A DNA stretch of 64,000 bases from Desulfobacula sp. (GTDB lineage Bacteria > Desulfobacterota > Desulfobacteria > Desulfobacterales > Desulfobacteraceae). The first letter of the stretch is position 1; each line of letters begins with the position of its first letter. The translations under genes and the position numbers were made by a program. The notes under the pieces are model-generated. The model made no database searches, was not told the origin of the DNA, and was given only the letters and a program-made list of their open reading frames with translations. Shown here in pieces: positions 8,140 to 16,737 of this stretch. The stretch covers positions 1 through 64,000 of the forward strand of contig JAMPXP010000002.1 of assembly GCA_023701135.1 (NCBI GenBank), in the 5' to 3' direction.

Positions 8140-10076
8140 ACACAATGGACCTGCATATGGACTTGGAGTTCTTCCTTTCAAAGGTGCCGCTGTTTTCTTC
8201 CATTTCCCTTCCCCAGCTCCGTGAAATTGCATCCTGCTTCATCTCCATGGAACTGAAAAAAGATTCCATTGTTTTTTACGAAGGAGATTCCAGCGATGCC
8301 TTGTATGTGATCCGCTCCGGGGCCGTCCTCATTTACTCTGAAAAAAAAGAGGGATCTTCTTTTCAGGTGGAGCTCAGAAGAGGGGATTTTTTTGGGGAAA
8401 TGGCCCTGCTGTCCGATCTTCCCAGGAATGCCACCGCCAGGGTGACCCTGGATGCAACGGTTTTCTGCCTGAAAAAAAAGGAATTTGAAGGGCTTTTGTC
8501 CGTGAATAAGGATATCGGGCTCTTTTTAAGCCGTCTTTATGCCCGGAGGCTTTCATCGGGGTTTGAAAATGAAAAGGGTATCCGGAAACCGTCATTTTAT
8601 TCTGTGTGTGCCTCTGACCCGGATCTCGGTCTTTCCCATTTTCTGTATTCCATGTCTTTTCACATTTCAACGGAATCCAATAAAAAAGTCCTTGTGGTGG
8701 AGCCCCATCTTGAACTTGAAAGCATCATGGAAAAATTTGGTCTCAAGATCATGGTCTGTCCGGATGAAAGCCTTTTTTCTCTTTTGCCTCCCAATATTTA
8801 TGGAATACGGGATTTTAAATGGTTTTATCATCCATCGGGATTTACCGTGCTGCAGGTCAATAAGGGGTTTAATGAAAACCTTGTCCCGGTTTTACCCTTG
8901 CTCATGGAAAGTTTAAAAACCCGGTATGATCTTATTTTTTTCAGCCTTGCCCACTATTTCGGCAATCTGGAACAGCAGGCGGTAAGGCTCTGCGATAAAA
9001 ATTTGATACTGATCAACAATACCCGTGAGGCTCTCCAGGACGTAAAACAAAAGATCATCCGGCTGGAAGAAAAAGCAGGGGTGGGTCTGGACCGGGTGCG
9101 GGTGGGAGTCAGCCATCTCTGCGGTTCCAGGGGAATTGCCCGGGATGAGCTGAAAAAGGAACTCCATCTTTCTGAGACCCCGCAAATATGGGTGGATCGT
9201 TCGGACATGGCCCTGAAGGGTCGGATTGATACCGAAAAAAGATTTCCGGTCAAGGGTGCCAGGGCCATTGCAAGGGAGATAGCCGGGGTACGGGTGGGAT
9301 TGGCGCTGGGTGCCGGGGCTGCCAGGGGATGGTCCCATATCGGGGTTTTAAAGGTTCTTGAAGATCATAACATTCATATTGATATGATTTCAGGAACCAG
9401 CATGGGCGCCCTTGTGGGTGCTGTCTATGCGGCAAAAGGATCAGTGGATGCGCTGAAACAACAGACCATTGATCTTTTTCCGACCCGGGCCAGGGCCAGA
9501 AAAGGAATTTTTGATTACAGCCTTCCCTTCAAGGGGTTACTGAGAGGGAAAAAAGCCTTGAATCTTGTTGCAACAGCGGTGAACCAGGCCGATTTCATGG
9601 ACCTTTTGATCCCAACCTTTATTATCGGCGTGGATATTCTGAAAGGAGAAGAAGTCCTCCTTGAAACCGGTGATGTTGCAAAAGCCGTCAGGTCCAGCCT
9701 TTCTCTGCCGGTGATCTTTTCTCCGGTAAAACATATGGGGAGGTGGTTGGTGGATGGCGGTCTTTTAAATCCCGTGCCCGTGAATATCCTGGAACAAAAA
9801 GGGGCCGATAAGATCATCGCTGTCTGTGTGGAAAATCCCCGACGCCATCTGCAAAGGCCGGCAAAGTCGCCGGGAATCATGGAAGTGGTGTCAAGAACCA
9901 TCTCCATTGTTCATGGCCGGGCCACCAGCGGGTTTGTCCAAAAATCCGATATTGTCATCTATCCGGATGTCCAGGGTTTTGCCTGGGATGATTTTCATAA
10001 AGGTCAAGTCCTGATGCAGCGTGGTATCATGGCCTGTGAAGAAGTCATCCAGGAGATCAAAGCCCTTGCGTCATAA
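8136..10076 (+). CDS. Cyclic-nucleotide-binding patatin-like phospholipase (NTE family)
   Basis: This 646-residue protein joins three parts. Residues about 10-130 form a cyclic-nucleotide-binding beta-barrel (FYEGDSSDALYVIRSG, GDFFGEMALLSDLPRNATA). Residues about 150-380 form a middle region with the look of a degenerate ParA/MinD-like domain (VVEPHLELES, DLIFFSL, LINNTREAL) but no intact P-loop. From about 386 there is a patatin domain: glycine-rich oxyanion loop GAGAARGWSHIG, GTSMG with Ser422, and VDGG with Asp540, giving a complete Ser-Asp dyad. It should hydrolyse acyl-lipids at the membrane. The ATG overlaps the upstream stop as ATGA. Relatives include neuropathy-target-esterase-like proteins of mycobacteria and deltaproteobacteria. 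Confidence 0.88.
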   Translation: MNTMDLHMDLEFFLSKVPLFSSISLPQLREIASCFISMELKKDSIVFYEGDSSDALYVIRSGAVLIYSEKKEGSSFQVELRRGDFFGEMALLSDLPRNATARVTLDATVFCLKKKEFEGLLSVNKDIGLFLSRLYARRLSSGFENEKGIRKPSFYSVCASDPDLGLSHFLYSMSFHISTESNKKVLVVEPHLELESIMEKFGLKIMVCPDESLFSLLPPNIYGIRDFKWFYHPSGFTVLQVNKGFNENLVPVLPLLMESLKTRYDLIFFSLAHYFGNLEQQAVRLCDKNLILINNTREALQDVKQKIIRLEEKAGVGLDRVRVGVSHLCGSRGIARDELKKELHLSETPQIWVDRSDMALKGRIDTEKRFPVKGARAIAREIAGVRVGLALGAGAARGWSHIGVLKVLEDHNIHIDMISGTSMGALVGAVYAAKGSVDALKQQTIDLFPTRARARKGIFDYSLPFKGLLRGKKALNLVATAVNQADFMDLLIPTFIIGVDILKGEEVLLETGDVAKAVRSSLSLPVIFSPVKHMGRWLVDGGLLNPVPVNILEQKGADKIIAVCVENPRRHLQRPAKSPGIMEVVSRTISIVHGRATSGFVQKSDIVIYPDVQGFAWDDFHKGQVLMQRGIMACEEVIQEIKALAS

Positions 10077-10128
10077 ATATTGTTATTGATTTTCCTAATG
10101 TTTTGAGATCTAATCCAGCCTTTGTGTT

Positions 10129-10134
10129 TATAAT
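10129..10134 (+). promoter_or_regulatory. Candidate -10 element for the MATE gene
   Basis: A perfect TATAAT lies 18 bases before the ATG at 10152 in a 75-base gap. The nearest -35-like hexamer (TTGAGA, 10103-10108) is 20 bases away, too far for a good promoter, so this is weak. Confidence 0.3.
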
Positions 10135-10151
10135 AATCTTGATGGCCACCC

Positions 10152-11486
10152 ATGCTTTTAAATGAAATAAAAAAAACCGCCCGGCTTTCCATGCCCATTG
10201 TTGTGGGCCAGCTCGGCCAGATGCTCATGGGGGTGGTGGACAATATCATGGTGGGGAAACTCGGGGCAACGGCTTTGGCTGCCGCCTCCATTGCCAATTC
10301 CATGTTTATGCTGGTCATGGTGGTGGGTTTCGGCCTGACCATGGCCGTCACCCCTTTGACCGCCATTGCCTGCGGGGCCGGGAAAGATAAGGAATGCGGG
10401 GTGGTCCTGAGACAGGGCATCCTGGTCAATCTGTTTTCCGGTATGGTACTGTGCGGCCTCACCTTTTTTCTCTCGGAAGCGATTCCGTACCTGAACCAGC
10501 CTTCGGAGATTGTGGCCCCGGCTTCCCTTTATATGAAAATCCTGGGCGTGTCCATCCTCCCCCTCATGCTGTTCCAGAGCTATCGCCAGTTTGCCGAAGG
10601 GGTGAGTTTCCTGAAGCCGGCCATGATCATCACCCTTTTGGCCAATATCGTGAACATTCTGGCAAACTGGATTTTCATCTACGGGCACCTGGGCGTTCCG
10701 ACCCTGGGCCTGACCGGCGCCGGGATTGCCACCATCAGCTCAAGGATATTCATGGCGGTCGCCTTGATGGTGCTCGTGACCCGGTCTTCAAAAATGAGGC
10801 GGTTTGAGCCGTTTTTGAATTTTGCAAAAATTGACTTTCCCATGGTGCGAAAGCTTCTCAGCATCGGGATTCCGGCAGGTTTGCAATATTTTTTCGAGGT
10901 CAGCGCCTTTTCCGCCTCCGCCGTCATGATCGGCTGGATGGGAACCACTGCCCTGGCCGCCCATCAGATTGCCATGAACCTTGCGTCCATCTCCTTTATG
11001 GTGGCCATGGGGATCTCTTCCGCCGCCACCATCCGGGTCAGCAATGCCGTGGGAAGGCAGGATGTTCGCGGGACACGCATGGCCGGATTTTCCGCAGCCT
11101 CCCTGTGCGCCCTGTTCATGGCATCGGCAGGCCTGGTGTTCGTTCTTTTCCGATTCCTTCTGCCAAGCTTTTATGTGGAAGATAAAACCGTCATTGATAT
11201 GACCGCCTCGCTTCTCATCATTGTGGCTTTTTTCCAGGTATCCGACGGAACCCAGGCCGTCGGCATCGGTATCTTACGGGGCATGACCGATATGAAAATT
11301 CCCACCCTCATCACCCTTGTGGCCTATTGGGTCATGGGACTCCCGTCCGGATACATCCTGGCCTTTGGATTTGATCTGGGCATCTTCGGCGTCTGGTACG
11401 GCCTTTTCATCAGTCTTACGGCTTCCGGGCTGTTTATGATGATGCGGTTCCATGCCACAAGCAAAACCCTTGTTTTTCATCCCTGA
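10152..11486 (+). CDS. MATE-family multidrug/solute exporter
   Basis: The 444-residue protein has about 12 hydrophobic segments in two similar halves. The N-terminal half begins with the family pattern PIVVGQLGQMLMGVVDNIMVGKLG, and the second half repeats it (GIPAGLQYFFEVSAF, MIGWMGTTALAAHQIA). MATE proteins export cationic drugs or metabolites using Na+ or H+ gradients across the inner membrane. No substrate can be inferred. It ends 14 bases from the convergent ABC transporter operon, with no clear hairpin between. The Shine-Dalgarno is poor; the start is taken from alignment to the expected short N-terminal tail. Confidence 0.93.
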   Translation: MLLNEIKKTARLSMPIVVGQLGQMLMGVVDNIMVGKLGATALAAASIANSMFMLVMVVGFGLTMAVTPLTAIACGAGKDKECGVVLRQGILVNLFSGMVLCGLTFFLSEAIPYLNQPSEIVAPASLYMKILGVSILPLMLFQSYRQFAEGVSFLKPAMIITLLANIVNILANWIFIYGHLGVPTLGLTGAGIATISSRIFMAVALMVLVTRSSKMRRFEPFLNFAKIDFPMVRKLLSIGIPAGLQYFFEVSAFSASAVMIGWMGTTALAAHQIAMNLASISFMVAMGISSAATIRVSNAVGRQDVRGTRMAGFSAASLCALFMASAGLVFVLFRFLLPSFYVEDKTVIDMTASLLIIVAFFQVSDGTQAVGIGILRGMTDMKIPTLITLVAYWVMGLPSGYILAFGFDLGIFGVWYGLFISLTASGLFMMMRFHATSKTLVFHP

Positions 11487-11500
11487 GACCCGGAGGGGGC

Positions 11501-12472
11501 TTACTGTTTCAGGACGCTCTCTACATGGACCGGTTTTTTGATCTGTTTTTCATTGAGCATGATGGCTTCGGTCTGTTTCCAGGCCTCCACATCCATGGTC
11601 CCGATTTTTACGCCGGCAGAAGGTTTGATCAGCTCCCGGGTGGCAATGAGCTGAAGCCTTCTCAGTTCATCATTGCTTTCCTTGTCCTGTTTTTTGACTT
11701 CCATGAGGACATCGGCTTCGTTGGCAGGGTCCATGGCCGCTTCCCATCCTTTGAGAAGGGCGTCCATGAATTTTTTCACCACCTCGGGCCGGTTTTTCCA
11801 GACCTTTTCCGAGGAGATGACGGAATTGGCCACAAAATTGACGCCGAAATCCGCAGGATTGAAAAAATAAACCCGTTCTCCCTCCTTTTCCAGCCTGTCT
11901 TTCAGGATAACCCCCTGGGAATTGAAGTATACGGGCCAAACATCCACTTCCCGCTTGAAAAACGGGGTAAAATCAAACCTTACCCCGGTGATTTTGACAT
12001 CTTTTGAGGTAATGCCGGCCTTTGCAAAAAGGGTGTTCATCACCGTTTCATCATTGCCGCCAAAGGTAATGCCGATATTCCGTCCCCTTAGATCGTCCAG
12101 GGTTTTGATCCGAGGCTGATCCGCCCGGTAAATCCATTGCATGGGGTTGACCTGGAAAAGCTGGGCCAGGACCCTGATTTTGGCGCCTTTGTCCAGGGCC
12201 CGGATGACCTGGTCCGCCGAAGCCACCCCAAAATCCGCATGGCCCAGCTCCAGTTCATTGATGGCGTTTTTTTCCGGGCTTCCTTCCCGGACATGGACCT
12301 TGAGCCCGGCCTCACTGAAATATCCTTTGGCGTCCGCATAGATATCGCCTGCAACGCTGGTGTTAAACAGCCATTTGAGCCGGTAGTTCAATTCGATTTC
12401 ATCGGCAGAAGCAACCGACAATAAGGCGGTGAATAAAAAAACGGCTAAAATGTGAATCCTTTTTTTTTTCAT
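11501..12472 (-). CDS. NMT1/THI5-like ABC substrate-binding protein
   Basis: This is the periplasmic binding protein of the SsuA/TauA/ThiY superfamily: Sec signal at residues 1-23, then LKWLFNTSVAGDIYADAKGYFSEAGL, GHADFGVASADQV, IYRADQPRIKTLDDLRGRNIG and DVWPVYFN. I use the ATG at 12472 because GGGAGG lies 9 bases upstream and its ATGA overlaps the permease stop; a longer reading from 12502 adds ten residues. Such proteins bind small organics, such as hydroxymethylpyrimidine, sulfonates or nitrate; the WPVY segment and general look lean to pyrimidine/thiamine precursors, but no TPP riboswitch or thi gene is nearby, so the ligand stays open. Last gene of a three-gene operon. Confidence 0.85.
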   Translation of the reverse strand: MKKKRIHILAVFLFTALLSVASADEIELNYRLKWLFNTSVAGDIYADAKGYFSEAGLKVHVREGSPEKNAINELELGHADFGVASADQVIRALDKGAKIRVLAQLFQVNPMQWIYRADQPRIKTLDDLRGRNIGITFGGNDETVMNTLFAKAGITSKDVKITGVRFDFTPFFKREVDVWPVYFNSQGVILKDRLEKEGERVYFFNPADFGVNFVANSVISSEKVWKNRPEVVKKFMDALLKGWEAAMDPANEADVLMEVKKQDKESNDELRRLQLIATRELIKPSAGVKIGTMDVEAWKQTEAIMLNEKQIKKPVHVESVLKQ

Positions 12473-13236
12473 CTTGGGTTTCCTCCCTTTGAAACAGACC
12501 ATCGGGTTTTTATCTGTTCACCCAGGGTTTCAAGGCAACCCTGGTAAATGGATATGATGATGCCGATCAGGAACAGGGCGATGAGGATTTTGGCCAGGTC
12601 GCTCTGGTACAGGGCCACCCGGATGCTGTACCCGATTCCGGCATTGGCGGCAATGAATTCCGCCACAATGGTCCCGGCCATGGCCAGGGTGGCGCTGCCC
12701 GAGATTACGGTGGTGAGCTTGCTTAAATTTTCAAAGGCCCGGATTTTCACCTCAAGCTGCCAGCGCATCCTTCCGGTGATGATATAAAAATGTTCAATAT
12801 CTTCCACCGGCGTGGCCATGATCCCCAGGACCGACAGGAGAAGGGGGAAATAACAGATCATGGAGGCGATCAGGAGCCTGGATATGAAACCGTCCCCCAG
12901 AAGGATAAAAATAATGGGGGCCAGCGCCACAATGGGATAGGCCTGGATATTATAGGCCGTGACCTTGATAAAGGACCCCATCCAGGAGGACCTGCGGCCG
13001 GCAATGCCCACCCCGAAGGCCAGGGCAATGGACACGCACTGGCCCAGCACCGTCACCGACATGGTGTTCATCGCATCCAGGAAATAGGTGTCAAAGACCT
13101 CCTGAAAGGTTTCCAGGATCAGTCCGAATCCGGGTATGACGTAGTCGGAAAGGGACAAGGCGGTCTTGATCAGCAGCAGAGAGATGAGGCCAATGGAATA
13201 GACAATCAGAAACTGGTAAATCCGTCTAAACAGCAT
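12469..13236 (-). CDS. ABC transporter permease (SsuC/TauC/ThiX-like)
   Basis: A 255-residue inner-membrane protein with about six helices and the binding-protein-dependent transport signature around FENLSKLTTVISGSATLAMAG, where the family has the EAA loop, here degenerate. It pairs with the ATPase gene upstream (11-base overlap) and the binding-protein gene downstream (ATGA overlap). Together they should import a small organic compound; the ligand is unknown. Confidence 0.87.
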   Translation of the reverse strand: MLFRRIYQFLIVYSIGLISLLLIKTALSLSDYVIPGFGLILETFQEVFDTYFLDAMNTMSVTVLGQCVSIALAFGVGIAGRRSSWMGSFIKVTAYNIQAYPIVALAPIIFILLGDGFISRLLIASMICYFPLLLSVLGIMATPVEDIEHFYIITGRMRWQLEVKIRAFENLSKLTTVISGSATLAMAGTIVAEFIAANAGIGYSIRVALYQSDLAKILIALFLIGIIISIYQGCLETLGEQIKTRWSVSKGGNPR

Positions 13237-13918
13237 TCATGATCTCCAGCATGGTCCGGTCAAGACTTTGTTTATCCGGCGCATAGCCTTTTATGTAATC
13301 CCGGCCCTGGATGATGGAACAGGTTTTATTTCCGGACGGTTTTCCAAACACAAGGATTTCCCGGCAGAAAGAGGACACTTCCATGAGATTGTGGGAAATG
13401 TAGAGGAACATTTTATCGGCAAAAAGATCCTTGATGGACAGGATAATGGTTTCCCTCAATTTTTCATCCACATTGGCAAGGCTTTCATCCATGATCAGCA
13501 GATCAAAATCCTGCAACAGGTACCGGACCAGATTGATCCGGTTCTGCTGGCCCATGGACAGCTTTGAAAATCTGGATCGCAGAATGGGTTTTAATTCAAA
13601 GATGTCGATGAGCTGGTCTTTTAAGGGATGCTTCCCCTCCGGGGTGACCTTGTCCAGGTGACTGCCCGTGCCGGACCATCCGGGAAGTCTTTCCTGGTTA
13701 TAAGAATAGAGAATAATGTCCATGTCCTGGGTGACGATGGTTCCAGTGAAATGGGTATCCATTTTTGCAATGAGCTTTGCCAGGGACGTTTTTCCAACCC
13801 CGGAAGGCCCGAACACGGCATTGAACCCGGGATTTTTTATCAAAAAGGAGAGGTTTTGGATTACCGGCACATCGTTTTCCGGATATGTGAAATTCAGATT
13901 TTTACATTCAAGATGCAT
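13226..13918 (-). CDS. ABC transporter ATPase (SsuB/TauB-like), degenerate motifs
   Basis: This 230-residue nucleotide-binding subunit energises the adjacent permease. Walker A is GPSGVGKT (residues 37-44) and the Q-loop is YNQERLPGW. Two motifs depart from consensus: the signature is LSMGQQNR instead of LSGGQxQR, and Walker B reads LLIMDES instead of LLLDEP, though the Glu is kept. The H-loop ISHN is present. The ATPase is therefore probably active. It is the first gene of the three-gene operon; a 104-base gap upstream separates it from dacA on the same strand, with a possible TTGATT-17-TATTTG promoter. Confidence 0.87.
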   Translation of the reverse strand: MHLECKNLNFTYPENDVPVIQNLSFLIKNPGFNAVFGPSGVGKTSLAKLIAKMDTHFTGTIVTQDMDIILYSYNQERLPGWSGTGSHLDKVTPEGKHPLKDQLIDIFELKPILRSRFSKLSMGQQNRINLVRYLLQDFDLLIMDESLANVDEKLRETIILSIKDLFADKMFLYISHNLMEVSSFCREILVFGKPSGNKTCSIIQGRDYIKGYAPDKQSLDRTMLEIMNAV

Positions 13919-14022
13919 GCACCGCTCCAGGATATTGTTGAAACAGGGTCACCTACAAATACCTGCCCTTTCCTGAAAAATCAAGCGGTTCTATCGGATT
14001 TTGAACAACGGCAGGGGCTTTA

Positions 14023-15213
14023 TCAGAATCCGACCCGCCTGAGCAGGCGTTTAAAAAACCCCAATTTCCTGATTTGGGCCGGAGCGACCAGGTCCACTGA
14101 GCCCAGGGTTTCGTCTTCCAGTATAAACACGATATCCCCTACCTTCTGCCCTTCTTCCACCCCGCCTTGAATTTCCCGGGGCAGATGGATTTCCTTTTTT
14201 ATGGCCGACAGCTTTTCCCTTAACACCGGGTAGGAAACATCAGCGGCAGCCACAGCCTGAAAAGACTGGGTCTCCCCCTGGGGTAAGGCGATGGCTTCTC
14301 CCAGGGCCTGGCCTTTTTTGGCCAGAGGGGCCATGCTGTATTTGGCCATGTATTTTTTGAATTTTTCAATGGCGATATTGTCTCTGATCCTGGCGCTGGG
14401 GCTTCCCAGGACTGCGACAACGAGCCTGAGCCCGTCTTTTTTGGCGGTGGCCACCACGTTAAACCCTGCGTCTGAATAGAATCCGGTCTTAAAGCCGTCC
14501 GCGCCGGTGAGTTTGCCGAGGATCCGATTGTGGTTGTTCATGACAAAAGCGCCCTCCCTGAACGGTTCAGTCTGGATGGCGGTCCATTCAAGCAGTTTGG
14601 GATATTTGAGCAACTCCCTGGACAGGAGCATCAGATCGTGGCAGGAACTGGCATCGGCAATCTGTCCCTCCGACGGCGGCAGGCCGTGAACGCTGTGAAA
14701 CTCGGAATCATTCATGCCAAGGCTCTTGGCCTTTTTATTCATTTCTTCGACAAAGGCTTCCTGGGTTCCGGCAAGATGTTCGGCAACGGCATGGGCCGCA
14801 TCATTTCCAGAAGCAACCATGATGGCCTTCATCATTTCTTCCAGGGAAAAAGATTCTCCTTGTTTCAGATAGACCTGGCTGCCGCCCATTTTGGAGGAAG
14901 CGGCGGACACGGTGACGCTTTCCGATAACTGATGGGCCCCGGATTCCAGTTTTTCCATGACCACACATGCCGTCATGAGCTTGGTGACACTGGCCAGGGG
15001 GTGTTTCAGATTCGGGTTGATTTCTTCAAGGATCTTGCCGGTGCTTGCCTCCATGACGATGAGGGCCTGGAACGGATCTTTGTTCTCCGGAGGAGCAGCC
15101 TGTTCTTTTTTGGCCGGGGCCGGGGGTGTATTTTTAGATTTCCGGGTTTCTTTTGCCAGGGCGTTTGATGCGATCAAACCTGCGATTAATAAGCATATAA
15201 ACCATTTTTTCAC
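14023..15213 (-). CDS. dacA: D-alanyl-D-alanine carboxypeptidase (PBP5/6 type)
   Basis: The enzyme trims the terminal D-Ala of peptidoglycan pentapeptides in the periplasm. I choose GTG at 15213, which follows AAAGGACG by a suitable distance and puts a clean Sec signal (KKWFICLLIAGLIASNALA) at the N-terminus; the ATG at 15249 adds 12 residues in front. In this 396-residue numbering the catalytic SVTK is Ser75-Lys78, with SGN in the middle and DGFKTG as the third motif, followed by a PBP5-type C-terminal beta domain and a short basic amphipathic tail (FFKRLLRRVGF) likely to contact the membrane. A proline/lysine-rich linker follows the signal. The promoter is described separately. Confidence 0.93.
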   Translation of the reverse strand: MKKWFICLLIAGLIASNALAKETRKSKNTPPAPAKKEQAAPPENKDPFQALIVMEASTGKILEEINPNLKHPLASVTKLMTACVVMEKLESGAHQLSESVTVSAASSKMGGSQVYLKQGESFSLEEMMKAIMVASGNDAAHAVAEHLAGTQEAFVEEMNKKAKSLGMNDSEFHSVHGLPPSEGQIADASSCHDLMLLSRELLKYPKLLEWTAIQTEPFREGAFVMNNHNRILGKLTGADGFKTGFYSDAGFNVVATAKKDGLRLVVAVLGSPSARIRDNIAIEKFKKYMAKYSMAPLAKKGQALGEAIALPQGETQSFQAVAAADVSYPVLREKLSAIKKEIHLPREIQGGVEEGQKVGDIVFILEDETLGSVDLVAPAQIRKLGFFKRLLRRVGF

Positions 15214-15268
15214 GATTTGACGTCCTTTTTTGAAATCATTCATTTTCAACCTTCATCAAGAGGCTTGA

Positions 15269-15297
15269 TTTATAAATAGGATAGCCTTTTTTGTCAA
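15269..15297 (-). promoter_or_regulatory. Near-consensus sigma-70 promoter of dacA
   Basis: On the minus strand TTGACA (15292-15297) and TATAAA (15269-15274) are separated by exactly 17 bases. This is one of the best promoters in the window and points to constitutive expression of the carboxypeptidase. Transcription would start near 15262, about 50 bases before the GTG. Confidence 0.75.
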
Positions 15298-15354
15298 TTA
15301 AAATATAAGAGAATGAGGAGAACCGGTTCATCTGTCATTTGCCGGTAAAACCCC

Positions 15355-15381
15355 TTGACTTTGGCTGGGTTTGGTTATAGG
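15355..15381 (+). promoter_or_regulatory. Weak candidate promoter for the DUF945 gene
   Basis: TTGACT (15355-15360) is followed by TATAGG (15376-15381) with a 15-base spacer, shorter than optimal. It lies in the divergent dacA/DUF945 gap and would start transcription about 25 bases before the ATG. Confidence 0.3.
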
Positions 15382-15411
15382 CAGTTCTAAAACGCGGTTG
15401 AAAGGGGTTGC

Positions 15412-16737
15412 ATGAAAAAAGGGATTTTTTGGGTTGCATTTGTAATTGTCCTCACTGTCATTGGAATGCCGGTTTTGAACGGCATGATCCTGGAAAAAAG
15501 GGTAAGACAGTCTTTTGAGGACATGAACCCGGGCACCGGGCCCTCCGGATCAGGGGCCCGGTTTGAAATTCTCAGCTATGACCGACGCTTTTTTTCTTCT
15601 GAAATCCAATGGAGAATCGTTTCCCAGGCCCTTGAAAATTCCTGGGGAATTCATGAAATCCTTTTCCTTGACCGGGTCAGGCATGGCTTTACAGGCGCTT
15701 CAACCACCACAAGCCTGGAGAAGAATCCATGGATTTTGGACATGGTCAACAAAAAACTGAATGGGAAAAATCCCTTGACCCTTGAAACGGAAATCCGTTT
15801 TTGGGGCAGGATGGAATCCCGGCTTGCCCTTGAGGCGTTTTCATACCGGGACATGGAGGGTGTCGTTGAGGTAAGGCCGGGCCGGGCCGGTCTCTCCATG
15901 GACCGGGGAAAGGACCGGGTGGTGTTGAAAATGGATTTTGAAGGCCTGGACCTGGCCGGTAAAATAAGACTTGACGGGTTTTCATGGCAATCGGACCTGG
16001 AACGGGTGTCCGGGACTATAAGGGCCGGCAAGTCTTCATTTTTTCTGAAAAAATTTCAATCCTCTGATCCGGAAAAAACAACAACCCTTTCAAACGCGGC
16101 CTTTGATTATGAGCTGGTGTATCATCCCGAAGAAGTTTCCGTGTCCATCAGCACACAAGGCCGCCTGGACGCGTTTCAGTCCGGGGGGGAGGAAATCAAA
16201 AATGCGGCTGCCGGATTTCATATTCGCCACATGGATGCCGGCGGATATGAAGACCTTCTGGCTTTTTTTCGGGAAGGGGCGGCAGAGATCATGAATTCCG
16301 GCCCTTCCAACCGGCAGGACATGGATGCCGTCCGCCGGGCCATGGAAAAACAGGCCGCTGATAAAGGCTTTGAATGGGTCGGGATCTGTGAAAAACTATT
16401 GAAAAAAGGCTTGGAAATAGAGATTTCAGGTCTTAAGGCCCAGGTGCCGGAAGGTAAGATTGAGGCCGATGCAAGGATAGGGCTTGAAAATGACCTGCCC
16501 CTTTCAGGTGTTCTCTCCTTTTTGATGGATCCTTCAACCCTCCTGGCCTATCTTTCCCTGGAATCCAGGATCATTCTCCCCAAGGGCCTTTACCCAACCG
16601 GCCGCATGCTTTTATCCCCCATGTTTTCCGGTATGCCCACGGGCCTTTTCGTCATGGAAAAGGATCATCTCCTTCATAGGGCTGAAACAAGGGAGGGCAA
16701 ATTGTTTTTAAACAGTAAAGAGGTGATTTTCAACTGA
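15412..16737 (+). CDS. DUF945 (YdgA-like) membrane-anchored protein
   Basis: The 441-residue protein has one N-terminal hydrophobic helix (residues 4-25) and a long periplasmic part with DUF945 traits: FEILSYDRRFFSSEIQWRI near the start, then repeated beta strands and a late helix-rich segment (about 280-330). E. coli YdgA and its relatives are inner-membrane anchored with unknown role. It shares its last base with the DUF2817 gene downstream, so the two are cotranscribed. A Shine-Dalgarno AAAGGGG precedes the ATG. Identification rests on the opening pattern and length; I could not compare further. Confidence 0.7.
   Translation: MKKGIFWVAFVIVLTVIGMPVLNGMILEKRVRQSFEDMNPGTGPSGSGARFEILSYDRRFFSSEIQWRIVSQALENSWGIHEILFLDRVRHGFTGASTTTSLEKNPWILDMVNKKLNGKNPLTLETEIRFWGRMESRLALEAFSYRDMEGVVEVRPGRAGLSMDRGKDRVVLKMDFEGLDLAGKIRLDGFSWQSDLERVSGTIRAGKSSFFLKKFQSSDPEKTTTLSNAAFDYELVYHPEEVSVSISTQGRLDAFQSGGEEIKNAAAGFHIRHMDAGGYEDLLAFFREGAAEIMNSGPSNRQDMDAVRRAMEKQAADKGFEWVGICEKLLKKGLEIEISGLKAQVPEGKIEADARIGLENDLPLSGVLSFLMDPSTLLAYLSLESRIILPKGLYPTGRMLLSPMFSGMPTGLFVMEKDHLLHRAETREGKLFLNSKEVIFN

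Noticed and set aside
13919-14022. TPP riboswitch before the NMT1-like transporter
   Set aside because: No CTGAGA or conserved TPP core sequences are seen in the gap, so a thiamine role is not supported.
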